Assembly (NCBI RefSeq): GCF_000471905.2
Contig: NW_006496628.1
Coordinates: 903,395-967,394, forward strand
Direction of reading: 5' to 3'
DNA: 64,000 bases
DNA from: Amborella trichopoda
Lineage: Eukaryota; Streptophyta; Magnoliopsida; Amborellales; Amborellaceae
Shown: piece after piece, positions 1-10,369 of the stretch
How positions within the stretch are numbered: the stretch's first letter is position 1
Layout of the letters: every line of letters starts with the position of its first letter
Made by a program: the position numbers and the translations under genes
The notes under the pieces: model-generated
The model's database searches: none
What the model saw: the letters and a program-made list of their open reading frames with translations, nothing else
Told to the model about the DNA's origin: nothing

Positions 1-778
1 AGGGTGTAGATGTTAAATTCATCCCTCAACATCCACAACAGGCAAGAAATTGTCAAACCTGGTCAATACCTGCCCACAGCAACTAGGGTAGAGCCAACAA
101 AAATTCTCCGACTGGACTCGACAGGATGGGACCTCAAACGTACTCTGCTTGTCAAAGCAAACCTAGAGTAGCAGCAAATGAGACGTCCAACAGGGTGTAG
201 ACATTAAAATCGTCTCTCAACATCCACAGCAAGCAAGAAACTATCAAACCAGGTCAATACCTGCCCACAGCAACTAGGGTAGAGTCCTTTCAAGGCAGCC
301 TCGACAAAACCTCTCCCTAACTAGACCAGACATTTGGGAAGGACAACAAAAAGTGCCCGACTGGACCCGGTAGGATGGGACCTCAGAGGTACCCTGCTTG
401 TCAAAGCAAACTTGGCTTAGCAATAACCAACACTGCCGAAATGTCCAACAGTGTGTAGACTTTAAATCTTCTCTCACAGGTAAGAAACTATCATACCAAG
501 CATCCTGCAAAGCCTGGTGTGGTTGCCAACAATGCTGTTAAAATGTCAAACATGATGTAGACTTTAAAATCATCCTTCAAAATCTCTTATTCCTCCAAAA
601 AGCCTATATGTAAGAACACCTTGGTCACCCCTCTGAGAAGTAGCTTCGCACAACTACCCCTTCAGCGAACGTGTTGATCCGATAACTAAAAAGTTTATTT
701 TTAAGGCCGAAGGACCAATTTTGATTCTGAATGTTACCCTTCTCGCTTCTCTCGAAGGATAAATTCGGCGGGGCAAGC
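1..778 (+). repeat. 3' internal non-coding end of an element upstream of the window
   Basis: There is no coding sequence here. Imperfect direct repeats beginning with GGGTGTAGA or a variant start near 1, 193, 452 and 553. The same block precedes LTR C at 37,019-37,985 and appears reverse-complemented near 4,380-4,530. A G-rich run at 766-777 (CGGCGGGGCAAG) lies where a polypurine tract should be, just before LTR A1; its counterpart before LTR C is GGTGGGGCAAAC. The block therefore looks like the last internal stretch of an element that begins outside the window. Confidence 0.5.
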
Positions 779-2145
779 TTTTTAATGGTATTTTTTAACA
801 CTTGTATGCCCATTGCGAATAAAGAGAAAATCAATTTGCAACCTAGGTCTGCAGGTACCAAAATTCCTGTGGACTACATAGACTGTAGAATAATAAGCCC
901 TGATCTAGAAGCAAAATTTATAACAATCTCAGAATGGCCCAAGAAGGATCAAGAATGTTGATAAAGGTCTCCTAATAACATCTTCCAAGTTTCGTCGCAA
1001 TCTGACGAGTTTAAGGCAGTGCAAACGTAGAAACAGTTTTGAAAAAATCAGCCTTTATCGCCCTGAAGGACCTTATAGCTACAACCCTATCACCGAAGTG
1101 TCAAATGACCATGGGACCACCGCCATTGGATTCAGAACATCTGAAAACCTTTAGGGACCACATTTCGGCTTGATCATAAGTTCTTAGATCAAGTTATGGC
1201 CAAATTACCTGAAAAGGATAGGTCACATGATATTGTCGTGTACCCTCAGTGAACCAGTTTCCATTAATGAAAATTGTGTTCATGGATTTCGGGCTCAACT
1301 TTGAAAGACTGTATCTCTCTCATCTCAAGCTGAATTAATCTCAAATTTTACAGGCGTGTTCATCTCGTTGACCCAAGCATTTTGATATGTGGCACGACCC
1401 ATGTCATGGCCTGAGCCAAGGGAAAAACATGAGAGAAGAACACAATTCAAGTTAATGTTTTAGGTTTTTCAATAGGAGCGCTCCTCGATCGAGTGGCCAC
1501 ATCACCACGTATGCATGTTGGATTGACTTGAAATCAGATCCATTGCGAGTACAAGGTTTGAGTCTTCATCAGAGCCTAACCTCACACGTGATGGACAGTT
1601 ACATTCGACGCATGATGAGTATGAAATTTCTGCACTTTTTGACCGTCGAAAACCATACTCTGACCAAAAGATCAAAAATGAAAAATGGTCGTTCCGACAC
1701 TAAATCAAGTCACGTTTGTCACCAAATGCTCATGAAGACTTACTCGTAGATATTTAGTAAAGAAATCATTGAAAAACATCGAGAAATAGGCATAGTCTTT
1801 AAACAAAGATCACACATTTCTCATGATTTTTGCACTTTGTGATCGTGGCCCAAAGACCAGATCGGTGGCTCGAAAGTGGTATCAAAACGACCGTCTTCCC
1901 TAGCCGATCAAGAAAAGAATCATCTTTCGACTGTACAGAGATCAGAAGGACCCCGAACTAACCCGAGAAGATCACAAGAGTTCTTGGGCACAACAGGGAC
2001 TCAATTGGAATTTTATGGATTGTTGGTGCAGGGGAAAAATCATCATTTTGTCGCATTTTCTTAGATTTTCTTTAATTATTTTAATGCCTAAATTTTAACA
2101 ATTAGGTAATATTTTGAGTGTACACCCACCTTTGGGCCCCACTTG

Positions 2146-2153
2146 TATATAAA
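2146..2153 (+). promoter_or_regulatory. LTR TATA box
   Basis: TATATAAA follows a TTTGGGCCCC context. The same arrangement, a TTTGGG or TTGGGG stretch, a few bases, then TATATA, recurs in LTR B1 at 10,218, LTR B2 at 11,636 and LTR C at 39,289. Conservation in four LTR copies supports it as the core promoter for the element's sense transcript. Confidence 0.65.
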
Positions 2154-2289
2154 CAAGCACACATCTCATGTAAAAGGACCCAAGTTTCATCAATAAATTA
2201 CTACTTTTTGCTTGAGATTTTGGTCATGTCTTAGAGAGATAGAGGAGTGAGAAGACTTTTGGTGGTACTCCTAGGTAGCAAAAGGTAAC

Positions 2290-2480
2290 TTTCTCTCTCC
2301 CCTCTTCTTCCTCTCTCTTCTTTCTTTTTCTTCTTTCTCTCTCCTCTTTCTCTCTTTTTAATTCTCTTTATTTCTTCTTTCCATTTCTCTCTTTCTTCTT
2401 TCCTTTTCTTTCTTCTCTCTTTCCTTTTCTCTCTCTCTTCTTTCTTTTTCTTTCTCTTCTCTGCTTCTTTCTCGTCTCAT
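2290..2480 (+). repeat. CT-rich microsatellite in LTR A1
   Basis: This is an almost pure pyrimidine run of CTCTTTCTTT-type units about 100 bases after the TATA box. LTR B2 (11,805-11,880) and LTR C (39,425-39,510) have shorter pyrimidine runs at the same place. It probably lies in the transcribed R/U5 part of the LTR. Confidence 0.8.
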
Positions 2481-2489
2481 GCCCCCCTC

Positions 2490-3060
2490 AGTCTGTCGCG
2501 CACGACAGTGCAAACTGCCGAGCATGACGATCTCTTCTCTCCCTGCTCGTTGTGCACGACAGTGTAAATGCCAGATGTGATCTTTTTCTCTCTCTCAATC
2601 TACTGCGCACGGTAGTGTATACTGCCGAGCGTGACGATCTTTCTCTCCCTGTCCATTTCGCATGGCATTACAAATGTCGAGCGTGATCTTCTTGTCTCTC
2701 TCAGTCTGTTGCACGCGGCAGTGCATACTGCCGAGTGTGGCGATCTCTTCTCTCCCTATCGTTGTGCACGATAGTACAAATGTCGAGCGTGATCTCCTTC
2801 TCTCTCTCAGTCTGTTGTGCGCGACAATGCATACTACTGAGAGTGACAATATTTTCCTTCTTTGTCTGTTGCGCACGGCAGTGCAAATGCTGAGTGTGAT
2901 TTTCTCTTCTTTCTCTCTGACTGTTGTGAACGACGGTGAATATTGTTGAGCATGATTTTCCTATCTTTCTCTCTAACTATTGCACATGTCAGTGAACATT
3001 GCTGAGCATGATTTTTCTCCCTTCCCATTTTCTACCGTGCACGGCAGCACACAGTGCTTG
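2490..3060 (+). repeat. ~53-bp minisatellite in LTR A1, about 11 units
   Basis: Units carry a core like GCGCACGACAGTGCAAACTG followed by GCCGAGCGTGA and a CT-rich spacer. Cores recur roughly every 50-58 bases from 2,496 to 3,034, with substitutions in most units. The open frames seen through this block on both strands are products of the repeat. Confidence 0.8.
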
Positions 3061-3109
3061 GCACAATTTCCTTTCTCTCTTTTCTCATTTTTCTTGTTTG
3101 ACTAGAGGG

Positions 3110-3440
3110 CTGGTTGAGCCTTGAATTGCCATGTCAGTCCTGACGTCGAGCAATTTAGCCGTTGTGCCTGACAAGTCACCATGCCCGTCTAGCTACTGCG
3201 CTAGACTAGTCACCGTGTCAGGTGCATCGCCATGCCAGTCTTGTCATTGAGTAGTTTAGCCATTGTGTCAGACTAGTTACCATGCCTGTCTAGCTGCAGC
3301 GTAAGACCAACCACTATGCCAGATTAGTCGCTGTGTTTGCCTAGTCGTCGAGCAGTTTAGCCATTGTGCCAATCCTGTTACCGTGCCCATCTAGTTTTCA
3401 CCATAGCAGTCGTTGTGCTAGTCTTGTCACTGCGTCCACT
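3110..3440 (+). repeat. ~98-bp repeat in LTR A1, three units
   Basis: GAGCAATTTAGCC, GAGTAGTTTAGCC and GAGCAGTTTAGCC occur near 3,155, 3,249 and 3,350, each followed by CGTTGTG or CATTGTG and then ACCATGCC-type text. Similar words occur in LTR A2 (7,150-7,210) and LTR B2 (12,470-12,520), so this is an expanded version of ordinary LTR sequence. Confidence 0.65.
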
Positions 3441-4077
3441 CAGCCATCCAGCCAAATGGCTCCATTCTTTGAAGGTTCAGTGAGAGCGAAGAAGACCTTC
3501 ATCATTTCTCTCATTCTTCTTCTTCTTCTTATCTCTACAAAAATCTTTGGTCTTTGTGTCTGGGGAGTTGAGTAAAATCCAAACCAACCTCAGTCTTATT
3601 TTTCTCTGAAGTACTAGTTGAAAGATATATTAGCTGTCAAACCCTTCTTCCTTTTATCTGTCATTTTCTCTATCTCACCCCTTTCTTTTTATCCTCACTG
3701 TAGGATCTCACTAAAATTCATTTGTCAAGAAGACACTGTAAGGCTGTCAAATTGACATGGACCCACTCACGTCATTTCTTTCACTTCTCCTCGAGTACAC
3801 ACACATGTGTGTGTTCACCCTATGACAAGGTGAGGTCTCAGAGCCACTTGTCTGTGCTCTAATGTGTGTGTGTGTGTTTTGTAAGTAAGAAGAAAATAGG
3901 TCAAGGGAGGCGATTCCAAACCGGCCATAAGATAGGGGGGACATTCTTCGTGATCTAAGAAGGCACCACGTGAGTTAGCCCGAGAGCATGACGAACCCAC
4001 GCGAGGTGAGTCTCGCCTTCCGACCCTGATTACTCTCTCATAGGTTGGTATTCCTACCCATGCCTTCTCGGCTTCCA

Positions 4078-6180
4078 ACAGTTGGGGGCCTTGTTTAAGG
4101 TCTAGTAGACCTAGTCGGTTAGAATCCAAGATTTTCTGACAGTGGGGGGCCTTGTTAAGGGCTTCCTTCCCATTCAGTCATATTTGTTTATGTCTTCTGG
4201 TGGGGGACATCTCATGGAATGCCCGTCATCCACATCAAGGACTTTTGTTTTGCTGCTGGTGGAGGACATCTCATGAAATGCCCATCATCCACGTCAGAAG
4301 CTTTTCTTTGGATAGACAGCCAAGGAGCCCTTAGTGGGCATTGTTTGCAGCTACACTAGGTTTGCTTTAACAAGTAGGGTACCTTTATGGGCCCCATTCT
4401 TCCGAGTCCAGTCGGGGGCTTTTTGTTAGCCTGTCCAAAACGTCTGGTCTTGTCAGAGAGGGATGTTGGTGAGGCGGCCTTGAAAGGGCTCTACCCTTGT
4501 TGCTGTGGGTAGGTATTGACCTGATTTGACAATTTCATTCTTTAGAGGAGCTTCTTTGGCTTGTCGGAATGACGTGTTTTAGCTTGACTTCTTGAGAATG
4601 GGGTCCTTTAGCATGAAACCCTGACTTGCCGTCTTGGTGATTATTCTGATTCCTAGATCCTTTCATGAGCAGACTCAGACCATTGTATTTTTCTTGAAGC
4701 TGTTTCTTTTTGGGTTCTAATAGTAGGGTATTCTGAATTGGGGATTTTTCTTTTTGAAGTGTTGGTTGAAGCCGCCTATGGAGGCAAGCGCTGCATCAAC
4801 CTGCTTATTGGTCCGAGTGCCCTTTCTAGTTTTCACTTGGACTGGAAGCGGTGCCATAAAGATGGCTTCACCAACTTCTTTTTATTGTACTCTTTTGCTC
4901 ATGACCAAACGACCATGTCTGCCCTTTTCCATTTTTAATCACGATGCCCTTTGCTTGTTTTCATTGTGTCCGGTTTTTATTTTTACGGAACACTCTTACT
5001 CATGGTTTTGTGGCCACGCCCGTCCGTCAATTTTACTCAAGGCGTTCCCTTTCGGGTTTACACCCTGCCCAGCTTTTTGTGAGGGCGAGTTTAAGGTCAT
5101 TCCTCCAGGACCTGGGCTATGATTTAAGGTCATATAGACTTGAATTTAATGTCATGCGGCTAGGACGTGCATTATAGTTTAAGGTCATATAACTTGGACT
5201 GTGATGGCATTGGATGATGGTCTGTGGAGGCCATAGAGTGAATATGGTGTTGGTTTGACTCACTTAAGGAAGATGGCACGATATCGTCTATGTATGATGG
5301 GTGGTGTTTTATGTGGAAGATGGATATGAGGTGGCCCACTAACTGTCGGTGAGTATGGATGATGGAATGGCTTATTGGGGTTTCATGAGCATGGGCTCGA
5401 CTCATTGGGGGATGTTGCGAGTTTATGAAGAGCAATAGAGATCGATTCACTGGGGAGGAGGTGAAGGTGATATGGGCCCGTGGATGGGACGGCTAGGGGA
5501 AGCATGTGTGGAATGGCATGCAAAGGGCGTGAGTGCAGCAGAGGGGGCACACGTGTGTAGAGGCGTGCTGAAGGTTATGCCACCGGGACCTGGGCAAAGC
5601 AGTTTAGTATCATGCGACTATGACGTGCCCCATACTTTAGGGTCATGCAACTGGACCATGGTGCGAAGTAGTTTGGCGTCATGCGGCCAGGAGTGCTCTA
5701 TAGTTTAGGGTCATGCAACTGACTCATTTGGGCAAAGCAGTTTAGGTTCATGTGGCCAGAACGTGTGCTACAGTTTAATGTCATGTAACTGGACCATGGT
5801 GTGAAGCAGTTTAACATCATGAGGCCAGAACGTGTGCTACAGTTTAAGGTCATACAATTGGACCATGATGCGAAGCAGTTTAACGTCATGAGGCCAGGAC
5901 ATGCCCTACAGTTTAGGGTCATGCAACTGGATCGTGGTGCAAAGCAGTTTAACGTCATGCTGTCAGGACTTGCGCTATAGTTTAGAGTCATGCAACTGGA
6001 ACTTGACGAGTCGCTATATATGTGGGTAATTCAGTGAGGGGTGGACTCACTGGGGGATGTGAAGTGGATGAGGCACCATGGGGAATGAGTATGTGGATGG
6101 TGGCTTGACTCGTTCGGGATGAAATGGCTAAGACCATTTATTGGTAGTCGGTTCAAATGACCTGACGACGGTAGCGCCAT
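4078..6180 (-). mobile_element. inverted fragment of the element's non-coding 3' block
   Basis: Read on the minus strand this segment matches the non-coding 3' block seen at about 35,400-37,700. Position 4,380-4,530 is the reverse complement of the pre-LTR repeat block (compare 250-430), 4,890-5,000 matches the GAGTAAAAATG region at 36,700-36,900, and 5,088-6,000 is the 35-bp array in reverse. It lies between two LTR fragments that read on the plus strand. Whether it arrived by inversion or as an inserted fragment of a minus-strand element cannot be decided. No clean terminus or target-site duplication was found. Confidence 0.55.
5088..6000 (-). repeat. 35-bp GACCTTAAACT array, inverted copy
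   Basis: The motif AGTTTAAGGTCAT (reverse complement of ATGACCTTAAACT) recurs at spacings near 35-60 bases and is densest from 5,580 to 5,990. It is the same minisatellite found on the plus strand at 21,537-22,915, 29,395-29,831 and 35,580-36,700. Confidence 0.75.
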
Positions 6181-7792
6181 GTGCGAGCACCTTTCCCCTT
6201 TTGTTCATTCGTCTCTATCTCTCAGCAAGGCTTGTTGACGGTGCTGCTCATCTCAGTTCGCAGATACGTCCTAGACATCTCTGTGCAGAGCCCAGACAGT
6301 GAAACGTATTGCCGCCCGCAGGGGTTTCCCGCTGTTTTACGCCTATCACAGACGACGATGCCAATCGCCGCCCGTGAGAGGTCGCGGCAACACTTATGAC
6401 CATTGGCGAGCTTCCTTCGTGTGCTTGGTTCCTATCTCCGTTCGAGAGCTTCCTTCGCGCACTCGACGCTATCTCCATCCGCGAGCTTCCTTCGCGCTCT
6501 CGGTGCCTATCATCGTCAGCGAGCTTTGTTCACGCGGTCGGTCCCTATCATCTTTCGGGAGATTCCTTCATGCGTTCTGTGCATATCACGTTCATTCGCG
6601 AGCTTCCTTCGTGTGCTCGGTGCCTATCGCCGTCCGTGAGCTTCCTTCACGTGCTCGGTGCCTATCGCCATCAGTGAACTTCCTTCGAGTGCTCAGTGCC
6701 TATCGCCGTCTACGAACTCCTTTCGTGCTCTCTGTGACTGTCGCTGTCCGTGAGCTTTCTTCGTGTGCTTGGTGCCCATCACTATCTGCAAGCCTCATTC
6801 TTGCGCCTATCGTCGTATGCCTCAGAAAGAACTATCGTCGAGCACTTCACAAATGACTATCGCAGCGCGCTTCACAAGAGACTATCGCCGCCCATGTAGG
6901 GGTGCGCTGCCTTCTTGTGTTGCTAGGGGTGATGCCTAGTGCTGCCCGTAGTCCACTGTTCACCCTCTAGACGTGAGCAGTAGTGTCTAGTGTCGTCTAA
7001 GGGCCGTGACACTGCTACTCCACGGTCGTGAGTGGTGAAACTTAGTGCCATCAGGAGCCCATCTCTTCGCCATCTCAAGCATTTTCTTCATTCTCTTCTC
7101 ACTTGACAAAGGGTGGACTCAATCTAGTGTTGCCATAGCGGTATGGTAGTCGAGCAATATTGCCGTTGTTCTGGTCGCGAAGTACCATGCTCGTCTTGCT
7201 GCCACACCTGATAAAGACAGTCATGTCGACCTTGGTTTCATGTAGTATTTCCGTCGCGCCGATCCAAAGTACCGTGCTCGTCTTGCTACCACACCAAGTC
7301 AGTCATTACACTGGTCCAACTATAATGCCAGCCTTTTCCCCTTGTCGAGCACTCGCTTCTTTTTTTCCTCTCATTCAAACCTTCCACTTCATCACCCTAA
7401 CTTTACACATTCTTAGCCATATGAATGTGCCTTGCCCTTAGACAAGGGTGGGTCATTCGTACTTGTCTTGTAAATTAACCATAGTAGTGTTGTGCAGAAA
7501 ACAAGGAGATTGCAGGTCAAGAGAGGCGATTCCGGACCAGCTGAAGTAGTTAGGGGGCTTTCCGTTGTGATCTAAGAGGGCACCCACGCGAGTCAGCTCG
7601 AGCAAGTCACTGACCCAGGTGAGGTTGGTCTCCACCTCACATCCAAAATTCCTCTCTCACTAGTTGGATACCTGCCCTTGTTCTTGAACAAGGTTCCTAA
7701 GAGAGTGATCTCAGTTTCTGAGTCTTTCAAACTCGAGACACGTGTCACCTGATCACTTAGATCTGGGGAGGTGAGATCGAGGCACCTAACCA
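6181..7792 (+). mobile_element. LTR A2, 3' part of a Tat-like LTR
   Basis: The segment matches the R/U5 part of LTR B2, starting around the stretch whose B counterpart is 11,985-12,100. It holds its own copy of the conserved U5 block (7,510-7,690), so it is not simply the missing end of LTR A1. It ends CACCTAACCA at 7,792, the same terminus as LTR B (12,976) and LTR C (40,880). A primer-binding-site-like stretch and an element leader follow, so this was the end of a 5' LTR. Confidence 0.65.
6400..6790 (+). repeat. ~38-bp minisatellite in LTR A2, about 10 units
   Basis: Units read roughly GCGAGCTTCCTTCG, then a TGCTCGGTGCCTATCGCC-like tail. GAGCTTCCTTC or a close variant recurs every 36-40 bases from about 6,407 to 6,750. 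LTR B2 has only one or two equivalents (12,190-12,230), so the expansion is specific to this copy. The plus-strand frame from 6,299 to 6,856 is a product of the repeat. Confidence 0.75.
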
Positions 7793-8991
7793 GCTTGACG
7801 ATTCCACTGTGGACTTATTACCCCTTCATTGGTTCGCTCTTGTTTGATCTGTATCACCTTTTACTTTCTGCATTACTTTTTATGGCATCTGGGTTATGCA
7901 CTCGTAGCTGTCCCAAGGAAGCGAACTGCTCAAGCTTCCTTCCCTACACTCCTTCTGAGTTGGGACTCATAGTCCGACTCCCAGGTTCTTTCTTGGGCTG
8001 GTGCGAGAAGGGACTTAAAGGTCCCTGACTCCCCACTTCCTCACCTTGGTGGACCCTCCACCATGGCCTCTTGCATTGGTAGCACATCTGCTACTGCACA
8101 CAACACACACCCTACTACCGACAAATCCCTTGCCGATCATATTGCTGAGGTATGCCAGAAGGCTGCCCTGTCCACTCTCGCGAAAGGCAAGCAAGTTTCC
8201 ATCGCTTCTGAGGGTTGCAGTAAGGCAATCCCCCATACTCCTTCACTACCCCGAACCTCTACACCTAGAGGCTCGGCACACAGGGCAACCATTGTGTTGC
8301 CTCAAACTCGCGTTCAAGGCTAGGCCTTCTTGGGCCAAACGCTGCACGCCTCATGCATTCCACAGCTTGGGGCAGTGACAATTTTGCTTCAGCTCGAGCA
8401 CATGAGGGTCGACCACTTTGTCCTCCCTCTCACCACACACAACTTCACCCTGTGAGAGATAGGTTGCTACTCGGTCTCTCACAGACACACGCTTGTGGGT
8501 CTCGACCTTCTAAGGTCAAACCAATTGAGAAAGCCCGGCTGACCCCCAAGTCACCAGGACGACTAACTCTAAAGGTCCACACACATCGACTTTCCAGGTT
8601 CCTTCCCGACCCCGACTCAGGAGGAGTCATGAACCAGCTCCTTCTTCTATCGCTCTTCTTACACCAGGTAAGCACCTCGAGACCTGGTACTCAAAGGTTT
8701 TTCCTAAGAGTACCATCTTGAGTCAATCGCCTCAAGTCAGACATGCACCCAGGCAATGGCCTGATGTCAGACAGGAGCCTGCAGCCTCCAAGGCCGCGAC
8801 TCTGGTTGCCATTTGTCTTTGGACCCCATTCTTTGCTCCAGCTAATCGACACGCCCCTTGCCTTCTCAAGAAATACAGGGTAGTCCAACCCTCAAGCTCG
8901 GTTCTGGAGTGAGGTCCATAACCGCCTCAAGATCAAACAAAAGAAAGTTCTCCAGATCCTGAGGAAAGAAGCCCCTAAGGTAGTTGAGGTT
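7793..8991 (+). other. Untranslated leader of element A, broken at its 3' end
   Basis: The stretch after the LTR end, CTTGACGATTCCACTGTGGA, is a degraded form of the primer-binding region at 12,979. From there to about 8,985 the sequence parallels the leader of element B (12,977-14,280): both contain CTTCATTGGTTCGCTCTTG or CTCCGTTGGTTCGCTCTTG, a CCTCCACCATGGCC-like block and AGGTAAGCACCTCGAG. A frame at 8,063-8,323 (starts MASCIGSTSATA) has a recognisable counterpart in leader B. The homology stops where LTR B1 begins at 8,992, so element B probably inserted into the leader of element A. Confidence 0.6.
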
Positions 8992-10369
8992 TGTTGGAGG
9001 GTATTTTTCATCAACATGGGGCCCTCGCTCAATAAAGGCCTAGTGAGTAGTGAAAATTTCGACAATCTCATACGACCTCAGAACAGGCCAAGATTTTCAT
9101 GAGATCTCTCAAGAGTCTTTTGCCAAGTTTTGTCGCATTCCAACATGTCTAAGGTAGTACAGACTGAGAAACAGTTCGCAGAATCGGCCTTCCGCACCCT
9201 GAAACGGACCCCTATAACTAGTACTATATTTTCAGCATCTCAAATTAATGTGGGATCACAACCGTTAGATCCGAAACGATTGAAAACCCCTAAGATTCAA
9301 GTTTCAGCTCAAACAGACATTCCAGGAAGAAGTTATAGGCGAAATAGTGAAGCTGGAGATGTCGCACGCTATTCTCATGCGGCCACCCTGTAACACTACA
9401 CCATTGAAAGGATAGTCACGACAATTGACTTTCAATGCTCATATCTCACTCATCCTAAGTCGGATCGTGCTCAAATTTGGTAAAATGTTTGTCTCGTCAA
9501 GACGAGCGATTCGTTATGTGGCACGCAACGTGACAATACCCGAGCGCGAAGAAAAACTAGAGTGAAGTTGTTGATCCGTGAAGAAAGTGCAAGAAATTTA
9601 GCAGCATCGTGCCTCGCTTGAGTGGCCAAATCACATTACGCGGGAGCGCGATCGACGTGAGACCAATTCCATTGCGTGCAAAAGGTCTTGGGCCATCTCT
9701 GACCTGAACCCCACACATGACAAAACGTTGGATTCTGCACTCGAAGCCGACAAATAGACTGCGAATTTCGTCGTCGAAATCCTTGATTCCGACCTAACTT
9801 TTAAACTCGTAAAATCTTCGTTCAGGCATGAAATCAAGCTGCGTTTGGTGCCCCGTGATCGTAGTACAATGCTCAGTGTGATTGAGTGAAGAAAACACAT
9901 AAAAACAACAAGGAACGAACACACTATCGATCCAAAATTTCAATATCTATTCAAATTTCAAGTCACATGTGCCGATCCCTACAAGAAAAAAATAATCTTA
10001 CGATCAACCAGGCATCAGAATGACCCTGGATCAGCCATGCAAGATCACACAAGTTCTAGGGCAACACAGGGACTGTTATGAAATTCGACAACTTGTTAGG
10101 AAGGGCCAAATCTATCATTTTGCACCCTATTTTCTAATTTATTTTAATTCAATTTAATCTTAGTTTCTAGAAATTAGGGTTACTTTTGATCATCCACCCA
10201 TGTTTGGGGCACACTTCTATATATACATCCCATCATTGTATGCAAAAAGAGGAGAAGAGATAGATACACACACAAGAGAGAGTTTTTACAAGTTTCTCTT
10301 TCTTATCATTGTTTTCTCATATTTGAGACAGAGTGAGTGAGGTGAGAGAAACTTTTGACCGATACCCCC
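8992..10369 (+). mobile_element. LTR B1, first 1.38 kb of an LTR, duplicated
   Basis: It begins TGTTGGAGGG directly after leader A and runs through the U3 block and a TATA box to GACCGATACCCCC. It stops at the point matching about 11,790 in LTR B2, and a second LTR start (TATTAGAAGG) follows immediately. By eye the two copies are about 80% identical with small indels, so the duplication is old. It could be a tandem duplication inside one LTR or one LTR inserted beside another. Confidence 0.6.
10218..10225 (+). promoter_or_regulatory. LTR B1 TATA box
   Basis: TATATATA lies in the context TTTGGGGCACACTTC, conserved with 11,636 and, more loosely, with 2,146 and 39,289. Confidence 0.6.

Larger units (their letters stand above)
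779..4077 (+). mobile_element. LTR A1, Tat-like Ty3/gypsy LTR, 3' end broken
   Basis: This long terminal repeat matches LTR B (8,992-12,976) and LTR C (37,986-40,880) in order: a conserved U3 block near 960-1,500, a TATA box at 2,146, a pyrimidine tract, GC-rich tandem repeats, and a conserved U5 block near 3,890-4,070 containing GGTCAAGGGAGGCGATTCC. The start is aligned to LTR B, which begins TGTTGGAGGGTATTTTTC. The final ~100 bases, ending CACCTAACCA in the other copies, are missing because the sequence switches to an inverted segment near 4,078. Start and end are approximate. Confidence 0.6.

Noticed and set aside
2595-2949. Overlapping frames of 60-95 codons on both strands
   Set aside because: They are products of the 53-bp minisatellite, which lacks stops in several phases, and are not conserved in other LTRs.
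4738-5177. Overlapping plus-strand frames of 66-122 codons in the inverted segment
   Set aside because: The segment is the reverse complement of non-coding 3'-block sequence seen at 36-37 kb; the frames are not kept there.
6299-6856. 185-codon plus-strand frame
   Set aside because: It follows the 38-bp repeat (repeated ELPSR and LRALGAY-like phrases). No such frame exists in LTR B or C.
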